Below the pieces are notes generated by a model. That model was given only the letters and a program-made list of their open reading frames with translations. It was not told the DNA's origin and made no database searches. A DNA stretch of 26,024 nt from JAJDNW01 sp039714495 (GTDB lineage Bacteria > Desulfobacterota > Desulfobacteria > Desulfobacterales > B30-G6), in the NCBI GenBank assembly GCA_039714495.1, contig JBDLJD010000051.1, positions 1-26,024 on the forward strand, given 5' to 3'. Position numbers and translations under genes: made by a program. Positions 13,190 through 23,378 of the stretch are shown here, in pieces (within the stretch, counting starts at the first letter, position 1; the number at the start of each line of letters is the position of its first letter).

Positions 13190-15334
13190 TTACATATCGT
13201 CGTATCCTCTTACCAGCACTTCACGCGGTTTGGCACCGTCCGATGGCCCCACGATCCCTTCCTGCTCCATGGTTTCAATGATGCGAGCGGCCCGGTTATA
13301 TCCGATTCTGAGATGGCGCTGGACCATGGATATGGACGCCTGACCGCTTTTGGTAACCAGCGCCACAGCGTCGTCATAGCGTTCATCGTATTCGATCTCG
13401 CCCTCTTCGGCCTTTTCTTCTTTGGGCGCCTCGGTAACCGCCTCATCATATTCCGGGGGCCGCTGGGCCCGCAGAAATTCCGTTATCCTGGTGACCTCTG
13501 CCTCGGATATATAGGCTCCGTGGATGCGCTGCAGTTTGGCTGCACCGGGCGGCAGAAACAGCATGTCACCGTTCCCCAGAAGGCTTTCCGCGCCGTTGGC
13601 GTCGATTATGGTACGAGAATCGGTCTTGGAAGAAACCTGAAAGGTCAAGCGCGTGGGAAAATTGGCCTTGATAATGCCGGTGAGAACGTCCACAGAGGGC
13701 CGTTGGGTCGCTATCACCAGGTGGATGCCCGCCGCCCTGGCCATTTGCGCCAGACGTGTCAGGGCCACTTCCACCTCCCGTGAGGCGACCATCATCAAAT
13801 CGGCGAGTTCGTCGATAATGATGACAATATAGGGCAGCTTTTTCGGGGGTTCCTGCCCTTCTTCGGGTTTGGCCTTTTCCACCTTTTTATTGTACTGGGA
13901 AATGTTGCGGGTTTTCATTTCCGACAGCAGCTCGTAACGATGCTCCATCTCTTTCACAGCCCAGTAGAGGGCATTGGTGGCCTTTTTGGCCTGGGTCACC
14001 ACCGGTGTGATCAGATGGGGGATGCCGTCATACATGGACAGTTCGATCCGCTTGGGGTCTACCATTATCAACTTTACCTGGTCCGGCGTGGATTTGTACA
14101 GAAAGCTGCTGATCATGGTGTTCAGGGCCACGCTTTTCCCGGCGCCGGTGGCGCCCGCAATCAAAAGGTGCGGCATCTTGTCCATGGTGGATACCACGGG
14201 TTCGCCCACTATGTCCTTGCCCAGGCAGAGGGTCAACGGCGACTTGGACGTCTGAAAGGTGTCGGCGGTGACGATTTCCTTGAAGCGGACCGCCTCTCTC
14301 TCGGCGTTGGGGATTTCAATGCCGATAACCGCCTTCCCCGGAATGGGCGCCACGATCCGGATGCTTGTGGCCCGCAGCGTCAAAGAGAGGTCGTCGGCCA
14401 GGTTGACAATCTTGTTGATCTTTACCCCTGGGGCGGGTTCATATTCAAAGGTTGTAATAACGGGCCCCGGAGTGACGGTGACAACTTTGCCGTTCACGCC
14501 GAAGTCGTTCAGCTTCTTTTCCAAAAGCTGGGACTGCATCTCCAGGTTTTCCTTGTCCGCCACGACAGTTCCCTCTTCGGGATCTTCCAGCAAATTAATG
14601 GATGGCAGCTTGAAGCCTGAGTTGTCCTGCATGAACTCGAACACTTCCTGCTTGGGCGCCGGCACTTTCTTGATGGGCTTCGGCTTCACGGCCTTGATGG
14701 TGACCTTCTGTTGCTGGCGCACCTTTTTAGCCTTGATGGCTTTGTGGCGTTTGCGGTTCTTTTCCCTGCGTTCCCGATACTTGATATTCAGGGTTTTCAG
14801 CCGCTCCCCGAACCGGGCCCCCAGGGCCTGAGAACGCCGGTAAAAACGGACCAGGGAAAAGCCGGTCGTCAGAATGAAGCCGATCAACCACAGCAGCAGC
14901 AGGATAATGAGGCCGCCCGAGGTGTTGGTGTATGCTTCCAGGAACGATTTGAGGGGGATGCCCACGATGCCGCCGGATGAAAAACGGCTGCCGAATATAG
15001 CCAAATGATTGCTGTAAAAAGAAATCAGGCTTCCCGTGGTAATGACCAGAATCAGGCCTCCTGCAATCCTCTGGTAGATGACGCCGTCAGGGGTTTTCCC
15101 GAAAAACTGCACACTCAACAGCAATAGAAGGATGGGTAGCCAGAAGGCGCCGAGGCCGAACAGGGCGATAAGGGCGCCGGACACATGCGCACCGAAAATA
15201 CCGAACAGGTTGTGGATCTCTCCTGTAGCCCTGGCATTGTTGATGGACGGGTCGTGCGGGCTGTAGGACAGCAGGCTGATCAGGGTGAAAATGACCAGAA
15301 AAAAAAGAATGATGCCGATGATTTCTTTTCGCAT
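13190..15334 (-). CDS. ftsK: DNA translocase FtsK
   Basis: This 714-residue division-linked DNA pump moves chromosome ends apart at the septum. The N-terminus has four hydrophobic segments (about 5-25, 50-75, 90-108, 138-160) that anchor it in the membrane. A basic linker (170-230, rich in Lys/Arg/Gln) follows; it is short compared with E. coli FtsK, as in SpoIIIE/SftA-sized forms. The motor has Walker A GATGAGKS (394-401) and Walker B VIIIDE (504-509). A winged-helix gamma domain (about 652-714, with QRHLRIGYNRAARIIE) should read orientation sequences in DNA and contact XerCD. All parts are complete. The gene is separated by 143 bp from RNase J upstream, so it may have its own promoter. Confidence 0.96.
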   Translation of the reverse strand: MRKEIIGIILFFLVIFTLISLLSYSPHDPSINNARATGEIHNLFGIFGAHVSGALIALFGLGAFWLPILLLLLSVQFFGKTPDGVIYQRIAGGLILVITTGSLISFYSNHLAIFGSRFSSGGIVGIPLKSFLEAYTNTSGGLIILLLLWLIGFILTTGFSLVRFYRRSQALGARFGERLKTLNIKYRERREKNRKRHKAIKAKKVRQQQKVTIKAVKPKPIKKVPAPKQEVFEFMQDNSGFKLPSINLLEDPEEGTVVADKENLEMQSQLLEKKLNDFGVNGKVVTVTPGPVITTFEYEPAPGVKINKIVNLADDLSLTLRATSIRIVAPIPGKAVIGIEIPNAEREAVRFKEIVTADTFQTSKSPLTLCLGKDIVGEPVVSTMDKMPHLLIAGATGAGKSVALNTMISSFLYKSTPDQVKLIMVDPKRIELSMYDGIPHLITPVVTQAKKATNALYWAVKEMEHRYELLSEMKTRNISQYNKKVEKAKPEEGQEPPKKLPYIVIIIDELADLMMVASREVEVALTRLAQMARAAGIHLVIATQRPSVDVLTGIIKANFPTRLTFQVSSKTDSRTIIDANGAESLLGNGDMLFLPPGAAKLQRIHGAYISEAEVTRITEFLRAQRPPEYDEAVTEAPKEEKAEEGEIEYDERYDDAVALVTKSGQASISMVQRHLRIGYNRAARIIETMEQEGIVGPSDGAKPREVLVRGYDDM

Positions 15335-15477
15335 AAAATAAATTATGTACCCCTTAGACCATAATACTTCATTTTACTAAACGTATACAGGCGTCCTTTA
15401 TTCGTACCATGCTCCTATAATTTATTTTAATACAAGCTTTACTAAAAGCGCATCAAATTCCATGCAAGATTCAGGTA

Positions 15478-17130
15478 TTAGACTTCTAGTATGAATGGCA
15501 ATATCACGGGTCGGCGTTTGATGGTGTAAAAAAAGTACTGCCGCAGGGCAGTCTGGACTTTTTTGCGGATCTCGCCCACACGGTTCCCGGTTTCCGGTGG
15601 CAGATCCTCCACCACCTCCAGAATGACGCATTCGGCATCTCTCAAGAGGTGTCCGGTTTCCGTTTCAAATACAAACCCGCGGGATACAATCTCCGGCCCA
15701 TAGACGATGATGCCGGTTTCCTCGTCAAAGGCCATGTTGACCACCACCAGGCCGTCTTCCGAGAGAATACGGCGCTCCTTCAGCACGCTGCGCCCCACAT
15801 CGCCGATCCCCTTGCCGTCTACCAGCAGCCGACCGGTTTCCACCTCCGATTGGAGCGTGGCCGTCTGCTTGTCAAAACGGATAATTTGCCCGTTCTGGGC
15901 AACAATGACGTTGTCTTGCGGGATACCCGCCTTCCGGGCCAGGCGTCCGTGAAGCGTAAGATGCCGATACTCACCGTGAATGGGAATGAAATATTTCGGT
16001 TTGGTGAGGTTAATCATCAGCTTCAGCTCTTCCTGAAACGCATGCCCTGAAACATGAATGGCGGAAATTTTTTCATAGATGACGTCTGCGCCCCGGCGGT
16101 ACAGATTGTTGATGATATTGGCAATGGCTTTTTCGTTGCCGGGGATGAACTTAGACGAAAGGATGACCGTGTCGTCCTTTTTTATTTTGATCTGCTTGTG
16201 GCTGCCGGCTGACATGCGGGCCAGAGCGGACATGGGCTCCCCCTGGCTCCCGGTCATGACCATGACGACCTCTTCATCCTGGTATTCGTCCAAGGATGCC
16301 ACGTCAATCTCCATATCATCCCTGATATTGAGATAACCCAGCTCTTTGGCGATCCTGACGCTCAACTCTATGCTGCGGCCGTTGAACACGATTTTACGCT
16401 GCTGCTTTTCCGCGATGTCGATGATCTTCTGAATGCGATTGATATTGGATGCAAACAGCGCCACAATAATCCGGCCCTTGCGGCCGGCAGTCACCCCGGA
16501 AAGGGTCCTTCCGATATCATCGCTGGAGATCGTGTACCCCTCCTTTTCCACGTTGGTGGAATCGGAAAGCAGGGCCAAAACCCCCTCCTCACCGCATTGG
16601 GCAAAACCGTTGACATCGGTCTTCATTTCATTTGCGGCCGTGTGGTCGATCTTGAAATCTCCGGTATGGACAACCAGGCCCACAGGTGTACGGATGGTCA
16701 GGCCGACGCCGTCGACAACACTGTGGCAGACCCGGATGAATTCTATTTCGAACGGCCCGATCCTCAGTCTGTCCCGGGGGGATATCTGGTGCAGGGCCAC
16801 CGATTCGATAAGGTTGTGCTCCTCCAGTTTGTGGCGTACCAGTTCCAAGGTGAAGGCCGTGCCATACACCGGAACATTGATCTCCTTGAGCAAAAAAGGC
16901 AAGCCCCCTATGTGGTCCTCGTGACCGTGCGTCAGGACGATCCCCGCCACACGGGACCTGTTTTTACGAATATAGGTCATATCCGGAATCACATAGTCCA
17001 CACCCAGCATGTAGTCTTCCGGAAACATCAACCCGGCATCCACGATGACGATGGTGCCACCGCATTCATAGACCATCATGTTCAGGCCGATTTCTCCCAA
17101 ACCGCCCAGCGGTATGATCTTCAAGGTCAT
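15478..17130 (-). CDS. rnj: Ribonuclease J
   Basis: This 550-residue enzyme is a 5'-exo/endoribonuclease of the metallo-beta-lactamase/beta-CASP family, acting in mRNA decay and RNA maturation. The zinc motif HGHEDH is at residues 68-73, preceded by GGLGEIG (9-15). DSTN lies near 190, the beta-CASP motifs follow, and HVSGHA and PIHGEYRHL appear near 360-390. The C-terminal part resembles the usual RNase J oligomerisation domain. Length matches the family (about 555). The ATG at 17130 overlaps the acyltransferase stop as ATGA, so translation is coupled. Motif I and III are intact, so it should be active. Confidence 0.95.
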   Translation of the reverse strand: MTLKIIPLGGLGEIGLNMMVYECGGTIVIVDAGLMFPEDYMLGVDYVIPDMTYIRKNRSRVAGIVLTHGHEDHIGGLPFLLKEINVPVYGTAFTLELVRHKLEEHNLIESVALHQISPRDRLRIGPFEIEFIRVCHSVVDGVGLTIRTPVGLVVHTGDFKIDHTAANEMKTDVNGFAQCGEEGVLALLSDSTNVEKEGYTISSDDIGRTLSGVTAGRKGRIIVALFASNINRIQKIIDIAEKQQRKIVFNGRSIELSVRIAKELGYLNIRDDMEIDVASLDEYQDEEVVMVMTGSQGEPMSALARMSAGSHKQIKIKKDDTVILSSKFIPGNEKAIANIINNLYRRGADVIYEKISAIHVSGHAFQEELKLMINLTKPKYFIPIHGEYRHLTLHGRLARKAGIPQDNVIVAQNGQIIRFDKQTATLQSEVETGRLLVDGKGIGDVGRSVLKERRILSEDGLVVVNMAFDEETGIIVYGPEIVSRGFVFETETGHLLRDAECVILEVVEDLPPETGNRVGEIRKKVQTALRQYFFYTIKRRPVILPFILEV

Positions 17131-17864
17131 GACGTTGTTTCCCTGACGCGATCGAAGGCCTCCAAGAGGATATCGCGCACTTCCTTCATCAACAGGTCCT
17201 TTGTTTTGCGCGTATATCCGGACGACAATACCGGCGGCAGTATCTCCATGTAGGCATCGCCCGGTTTTAGAAGCAGTCTGCCTTTGGGCATGACGGTGCG
17301 GGTCCCGTAAATGATGATGGGAACGATGGGGACGCCGGCGTCAACAGTCAGGACAAAGCCCCCTTTCTTAAAAGGGCCGATCTCTCCATCCCGGCTGCGT
17401 GTCCCTTCCGGAAATATGAGTACCGAGGCGCCGTCCCGTATCCTTTGGGCGGCGTCGGAAAGGCTCTTGAAAGCGGATTTGCGGTTGGAACGGTCGATGC
17501 TGATATAGCCGCATCCCCGCATGCCTCTGCCGAAGATGGGTATCTTGAACAACTCTGCCTTGGCCAGCCATCTGAATTGGATGGGTAGCCGTCCCAGGAG
17601 GACAGGAATGTCGAAATTGCTCTGATGGATGGGCATCAGGATGCAGGGCGCGTCAAGCGGCAGATTATCCAGGCCTTTTATTTCGACCTTGACCCGCGAC
17701 ACCCACAGAATGGATCGGGCCCATGCCCTGGCGACAAGATGCGGTCCATTGCCTTTTTGGCTGAAAAACGCCGTTACGATGGTAGTGGTCCCCAGGACAA
17801 TGGTACCCAACAAGACCCAGACGGCGATGACGGCCGTATACATCACATTACGCAGCATCTGCAT
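17127..17864 (-). CDS. plsC: 1-acyl-sn-glycerol-3-phosphate acyltransferase (PlsC type)
   Basis: This 245-residue membrane enzyme should add the second acyl chain to lysophosphatidic acid, giving phosphatidic acid for phospholipid synthesis. A transmembrane segment covers about residues 9-32. The catalytic HQSNFD (80-85, H-x4-D) and the substrate-phosphate motif FPEGTRS (151-157) are both present, along with VPIVPIIIYG further on. The ATG at 17864 shares one base with the TGA of the preceding gene (TGATG), and the stop overlaps the RNase J start (ATGA). Longer upstream starts would lie inside the preceding gene and are rejected. Substrate preference within the PlsC family is not decidable. 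Confidence 0.9.
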   Translation of the reverse strand: MQMLRNVMYTAVIAVWVLLGTIVLGTTTIVTAFFSQKGNGPHLVARAWARSILWVSRVKVEIKGLDNLPLDAPCILMPIHQSNFDIPVLLGRLPIQFRWLAKAELFKIPIFGRGMRGCGYISIDRSNRKSAFKSLSDAAQRIRDGASVLIFPEGTRSRDGEIGPFKKGGFVLTVDAGVPIVPIIIYGTRTVMPKGRLLLKPGDAYMEILPPVLSSGYTRKTKDLLMKEVRDILLEAFDRVRETTS

Positions 17865-18196
17865 CAGGTGTGTATCTCCAATTTCTCGAACACGGCATCC
17901 ACCACGCCGATCAGCCAGTTTCGTTGGGACTCCGTTGCATAATGGATACAATCGCACCGCATGCGACCCCTGGTCCGGATCAGCAGTTCGCAGGTCAGGC
18001 GCTCCGGTTCGAGATCCAGGGCAAAAAAGAATGGCCAGCATGTTTTGTGGGCGTTCTGCACCTCGCTCAGCATTTCCGTGGCAACGGGAACCCAGTAAAT
18101 GCCCCCCATTTCCGCGGGGCCGAAATCAGCATCCAGATAGGCCTTTATTTTTTCGTGATCAGCCACCCTGATCTCGTCAATTACGTACTGTTTCAT
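17864..18196 (-). CDS. Small conserved-looking protein, unknown function
   Basis: This 110-residue soluble protein has no signal peptide or membrane segment. It has a pattern of alternating strands and helices (YVIDEIRVADHEKIKAYLDA, then IYWVPVATEML, a Phe-rich strand WPFFFALDLEP, and a C-terminal helix). There is a Cys-x-Cys near residue 80 (RMRCDCIHY). I do not recognise a family. The ATG at 18196 is chosen as the conserved-looking fold begins there; there is no clear ribosome site, and a longer form starting at 18265 adds an unlikely N-terminus. The TGA overlaps the plsC start by one base, so the gene is probably real and translated with it. Confidence 0.65.
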   Translation of the reverse strand: MKQYVIDEIRVADHEKIKAYLDADFGPAEMGGIYWVPVATEMLSEVQNAHKTCWPFFFALDLEPERLTCELLIRTRGRMRCDCIHYATESQRNWLIGVVDAVFEKLEIHT

Positions 18197-18336
18197 AAAT
18201 TTTGAAAATAACACAGTTTCCGGTTGAACGCAATATATATGTTGTAGACCGGCTCCGGACAACAACCCGTAGGGGTCTGATGGGGTAATAATATTCTTGT
18301 GGTTTTACATATTTTGTCATATAGCGATGATACACA
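18197..18336. other. Divergent promoter region of the kinase gene
   Basis: This 140-bp gap lies between the minus-strand small gene and the plus-strand kinase. A weak plus-strand promoter candidate is TTGTGG (18297-18302) and TATAGC (18320-18325) with a 17-base spacer; its start would fall only about 5 bases before the ATG. No terminator or repeat is convincing. Confidence 0.3.
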
Positions 18337-20987
<2,651 letters not shown>

Positions 20988-20991
<4 letters not shown>

Positions 20992-22019
20992 ACATACTTA
21001 TCGCCGAAGATGATGCCATTACCCTTCGCAGGTTGCAGCACTTCCTGGAAAAATGGGATCACCACGTCATCACGGCCGTGAACGGCGCCGATGCCCTGGA
21101 AAAATTCCTTGCCCAGGATGTGGAACTGGTCATCACCGACTGGATGATGCCGGAAATGGACGGTATGGACCTGGTGCGGCGTATCCGCAGTGGCGGCAGC
21201 GACAAACCCTATGTCTACACGATCCTTCTGACCAGTAGAGGAGAAAAGGAAGATGTCGTCAAAGGCTTATCGGAAGTCGGTGTGGACGACTATGTGGTCA
21301 AGCCTTTTGAGCCCGATGAGCTGCGCGCGCGTCTGTCGGTGGGTGAACGTACAGTGAGGCTGGAAAGAACCCTGAGGGAATATGGTAAGGGGTTGGAAAA
21401 AATCGTGCGCATGCAGACTCGCCTCATTCGCAAAACCCAGGAAGAAACCATCATCCGGCTGCTGACCGCTCTGGAATCGAGGGATGAAGAAACCGGGGGA
21501 CACGTCAGGCGCATCGGCCTGTTCAGCGCCCACCTGGCCGAGGCAGCCGGCTGGACCCGGGAAGAGGTTGAAGACATTCGACTGGCAGCGCCCATGCACG
21601 ATATCGGCAAAATAGGCGTGCCGGATGCTATTCTACAAAAAGAGGGGCCCCTCACCACCGATGAGTTTGAAATCATCAAATCCCATACCACCACCGGTGG
21701 ACAAATTCTCGGCGATTCGGAATTCCCCATGCTGCAGATGGCCCATGAAATTGCCCTTTATCATCATGAACGCTGGATTGGCGGGGGGTATCCCGAAAAC
21801 CTGCAGGGTGAAGACATCCCCGTGGCAGCCCGTATCGTGGCCCTGGTAGACGTTTATGACGCCCTGAGCCAGGACCGGGTATACCGCAAGGCATGCCCTG
21901 TGGAAAAGGTCCTTGAAAACATGCGCCAATCACGCGGCAGCCATTTTGACCCCCAGTTTTTCGACCTTTTTCTAGATTCCATTCCGGATTTCCAGCGCAT
22001 TGCCGCCGAAAATCCATAA
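20988..22019 (+). CDS. Response regulator with HD-GYP phosphodiesterase domain
   Basis: This 343-residue regulator has a receiver domain (1-118) with phosphoacceptor Asp51 and Lys105 (VVKPF). A helical linker (120-150) leads to an HD-GYP domain (about 153-340). The domain keeps HDIGKIGVPD (204-213) and HHERWIGGGYP (259-269), along with DVYDAL (288-293). HD-GYP proteins degrade cyclic di-GMP, which controls motility and biofilm. One deviation: the common HHExxDGxGYP has Ile instead of the Asp (WIGGGYP). The start is TTG at 20988, with AGGAG upstream, and the frame overlaps the kinase stop by 4 bases, so it is translationally coupled. It is probably the kinase's output. Confidence 0.93.
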
Positions 22020-22063
22020 AAACAAAAAGCGCTTCCACATGGGTGGAAGCGCTTTTTGTTTTT
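22018..22063. terminator. Bidirectional intrinsic terminator
   Basis: Perfect 21-bp arms (22018-22038 and 22043-22063) surround a 4-base loop. The core is a GC-rich GCGCTTCCAC stem flanked by A-runs and T-runs, so both strands end in U-rich text. It sits directly on the regulator stop codon and 12 bp from the ferredoxin stop on the other strand, ending both convergent transcripts. Confidence 0.93.
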
Positions 22064-22075
22064 AAATCAGCCGGT

Positions 22076-22273
22076 TTAGGTTTCTTCGACGGTAATTGCA
22101 CCTTCTTCGCAAACCTCTACACAGCTTTCACAGCCCAAGCACTCTTCTGCATTTACGGGCACGGATTTTTCGTTTTCCATTTCAAATACTTCCACCGGAC
22201 ACACATCTACGCATTCTTCGCAGCCTACGCATTTTTCTTCTTCAACTGTAGGAATAAACGCCATCTTATTCAT
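22076..22273 (-). CDS. 2[4Fe-4S] ferredoxin
   Basis: This 65-residue electron carrier has two CxxCxxCxxxC clusters. Cluster cysteines are Cys15, 18, 21, 25 (followed by Pro26) and Cys45, 48, 51, 55 (followed by Glu56 instead of the usual Pro). The protein is strongly acidic, with ENEKSVPVNAEE between the clusters. It should carry electrons at low potential in the anaerobic cytoplasm. AAGGAG lies 4-9 bases before the ATG, and a strong promoter is present 64 bases upstream. A terminator follows, so the gene forms its own transcript. Partners are not identifiable from context. Confidence 0.96.
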   Translation of the reverse strand: MNKMAFIPTVEEEKCVGCEECVDVCPVEVFEMENEKSVPVNAEECLGCESCVEVCEEGAITVEET

Positions 22274-22305
22274 CTCCTTTCATATAAATGATAATACGGT
22301 TATCA

Positions 22306-22320
22306 ATACCGCCATGTCTT
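22306..22320 (-). promoter_or_regulatory. Small hairpin in the ferredoxin leader
   Basis: CATGTC and GACATG flank a 3-base loop in the predicted leader of the ferredoxin mRNA. A stem at the 5' part of an abundant mRNA could protect it from decay; no further role can be seen. Confidence 0.3.
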
Positions 22321-22336
22321 CGACATGAAAAATGCC

Positions 22337-22363
22337 ATTATACCAATTAAATTTGCGAGTCAA
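22337..22363 (-). promoter_or_regulatory. Promoter of the ferredoxin gene
   Basis: On the minus strand there is TTGACT (22358-22363), a 15-base spacer and a perfect TATAAT (22337-22342) with the TGG extension. The spacer is short but the extended -10 compensates. The start would be near 22330, with a leader of about 57 bases. Confidence 0.6.
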
Positions 22364-22379
22364 GCCTTCTTGTTCTTTT

Positions 22380-23378
22380 TTAAGGCTCAAGAAAACCCAC
22401 TACTGTATTACGGGCATCACTTCCGTCCGCTTTCCCCGCAGGAGCATCCGGACCATCTGACGCCACATACCCCTCAAGCAGCGCGCGCGGCGTCATGCCG
22501 GGAATGACATAAAGGGACAGGCGGGCACCCGTGGCTGTCGATTTCCAGTCCCGGTCAAAGTGCAGCCACTCTTTTTCCCCATCCCAGGCCTGGGTACGCA
22601 TATCTCCTAAAAAGGCGGACAAAGCCTCCCTGCATTGGGAAACGCGCCCGGGATTGCCGGCCGGTGATGTCAGGGTTCGCAGAAACAACATTTCCTTAGA
22701 CCCCTCAAGGATCCGTTCCGCAAGGTCGTCGATGACAGCAGGCTGGGATGTAATCAGCATGGACGGCGCCAAATCGTCGGCAAGCGCGATACGCGCCCAG
22801 GCCGTCATCCGTTCGGGAATCATGTACGCTTCTTCATCCCCGGAAGGCATACCAGCCCCCAAACCGCCGGGCATATCGTCCACCGCATCCCCTTTGAGGT
22901 TTTTCATCAATTCCCGTTCCTGCGCAGCTTGAGATTCCAGATCTCCGGCAATTTCCCGGCTTTGCTCATCCAGATCCTGGGCCATTTGAAGGAATACCCC
23001 CGGGTAGAGATCTGGCGTATTTTTTACCCTGGTCGCGCTTGTCTCTTCTCCTCCGGCCTTAATCTCCTTGCGGATCTGTGCCACCGACGAATCGTCAAAA
23101 AAGGGAATATGCCCCCCCTGGGTCTTGAAAAATGAAAGGTCGCCCCCCTGGTGCTGCTGGGCCCAGGCCCTGTATTCCCTCAGAAGGGAGGCAATCGCCT
23201 TTTCGTGGTGTTTGAGGGGCAGGCGGATGTCCAGTTGCTGATTATCCTGCCACGCTTTCATTCTTTCCGGTATGGCTGCCGCCGACACCTGGTAGACAGT
23301 CATCTTCTCCAAAAATCCACTCGCGGCATCCATCAAACAATGGTCTACACTTGTAAACGGAAAAAACAGTGGCTGCAT
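22380..23378 (-). CDS. Unknown protein coupled to the CysK-CysS fusion
   Basis: This 332-residue protein has no signal peptide or transmembrane segment and no domain that I recognise. It begins MQPLFFPFTSVDHCLMDAA and is helical and charged in the middle (about 130-180, with QDLDEQSREIAGDLESQAAQ, coiled-coil-like). A Gly/Pro/Asp linker follows (about 185-200) and then a second alpha/beta part (SMLITSQPAVIDDLAERIL, EKEWLHFDRDW). The ATG at 23378 shares a base with the TGA of the fusion gene (TGATG), and GGGAGG lies upstream, so it is made together with it. The layout suggests a partner, but its role is not known. It ends 38 bp before the ferredoxin promoter. Confidence 0.75.
   Translation of the reverse strand: MQPLFFPFTSVDHCLMDAASGFLEKMTVYQVSAAAIPERMKAWQDNQQLDIRLPLKHHEKAIASLLREYRAWAQQHQGGDLSFFKTQGGHIPFFDDSSVAQIRKEIKAGGEETSATRVKNTPDLYPGVFLQMAQDLDEQSREIAGDLESQAAQERELMKNLKGDAVDDMPGGLGAGMPSGDEEAYMIPERMTAWARIALADDLAPSMLITSQPAVIDDLAERILEGSKEMLFLRTLTSPAGNPGRVSQCREALSAFLGDMRTQAWDGEKEWLHFDRDWKSTATGARLSLYVIPGMTPRALLEGYVASDGPDAPAGKADGSDARNTVVGFLEP

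Noticed and set aside
13940..14831. Long open frames (226 and 190 residues) antisense to ftsK
   Set aside because: They are opposite the motor domain of a complete ftsK and have no family signature, so they are frame shadows of GC-biased codons.
17865..18041. Longer PlsC start at 18041
   Set aside because: It would overlap the small upstream gene by 177 bases, and the transmembrane start fits the ATG at 17864.
22306..22320. CATGTC/GACATG hairpin as terminator of the unknown protein gene
   Set aside because: It lies downstream of the ferredoxin promoter's start site and has no following U-run on the transcribed strand, so a leader hairpin fits better.
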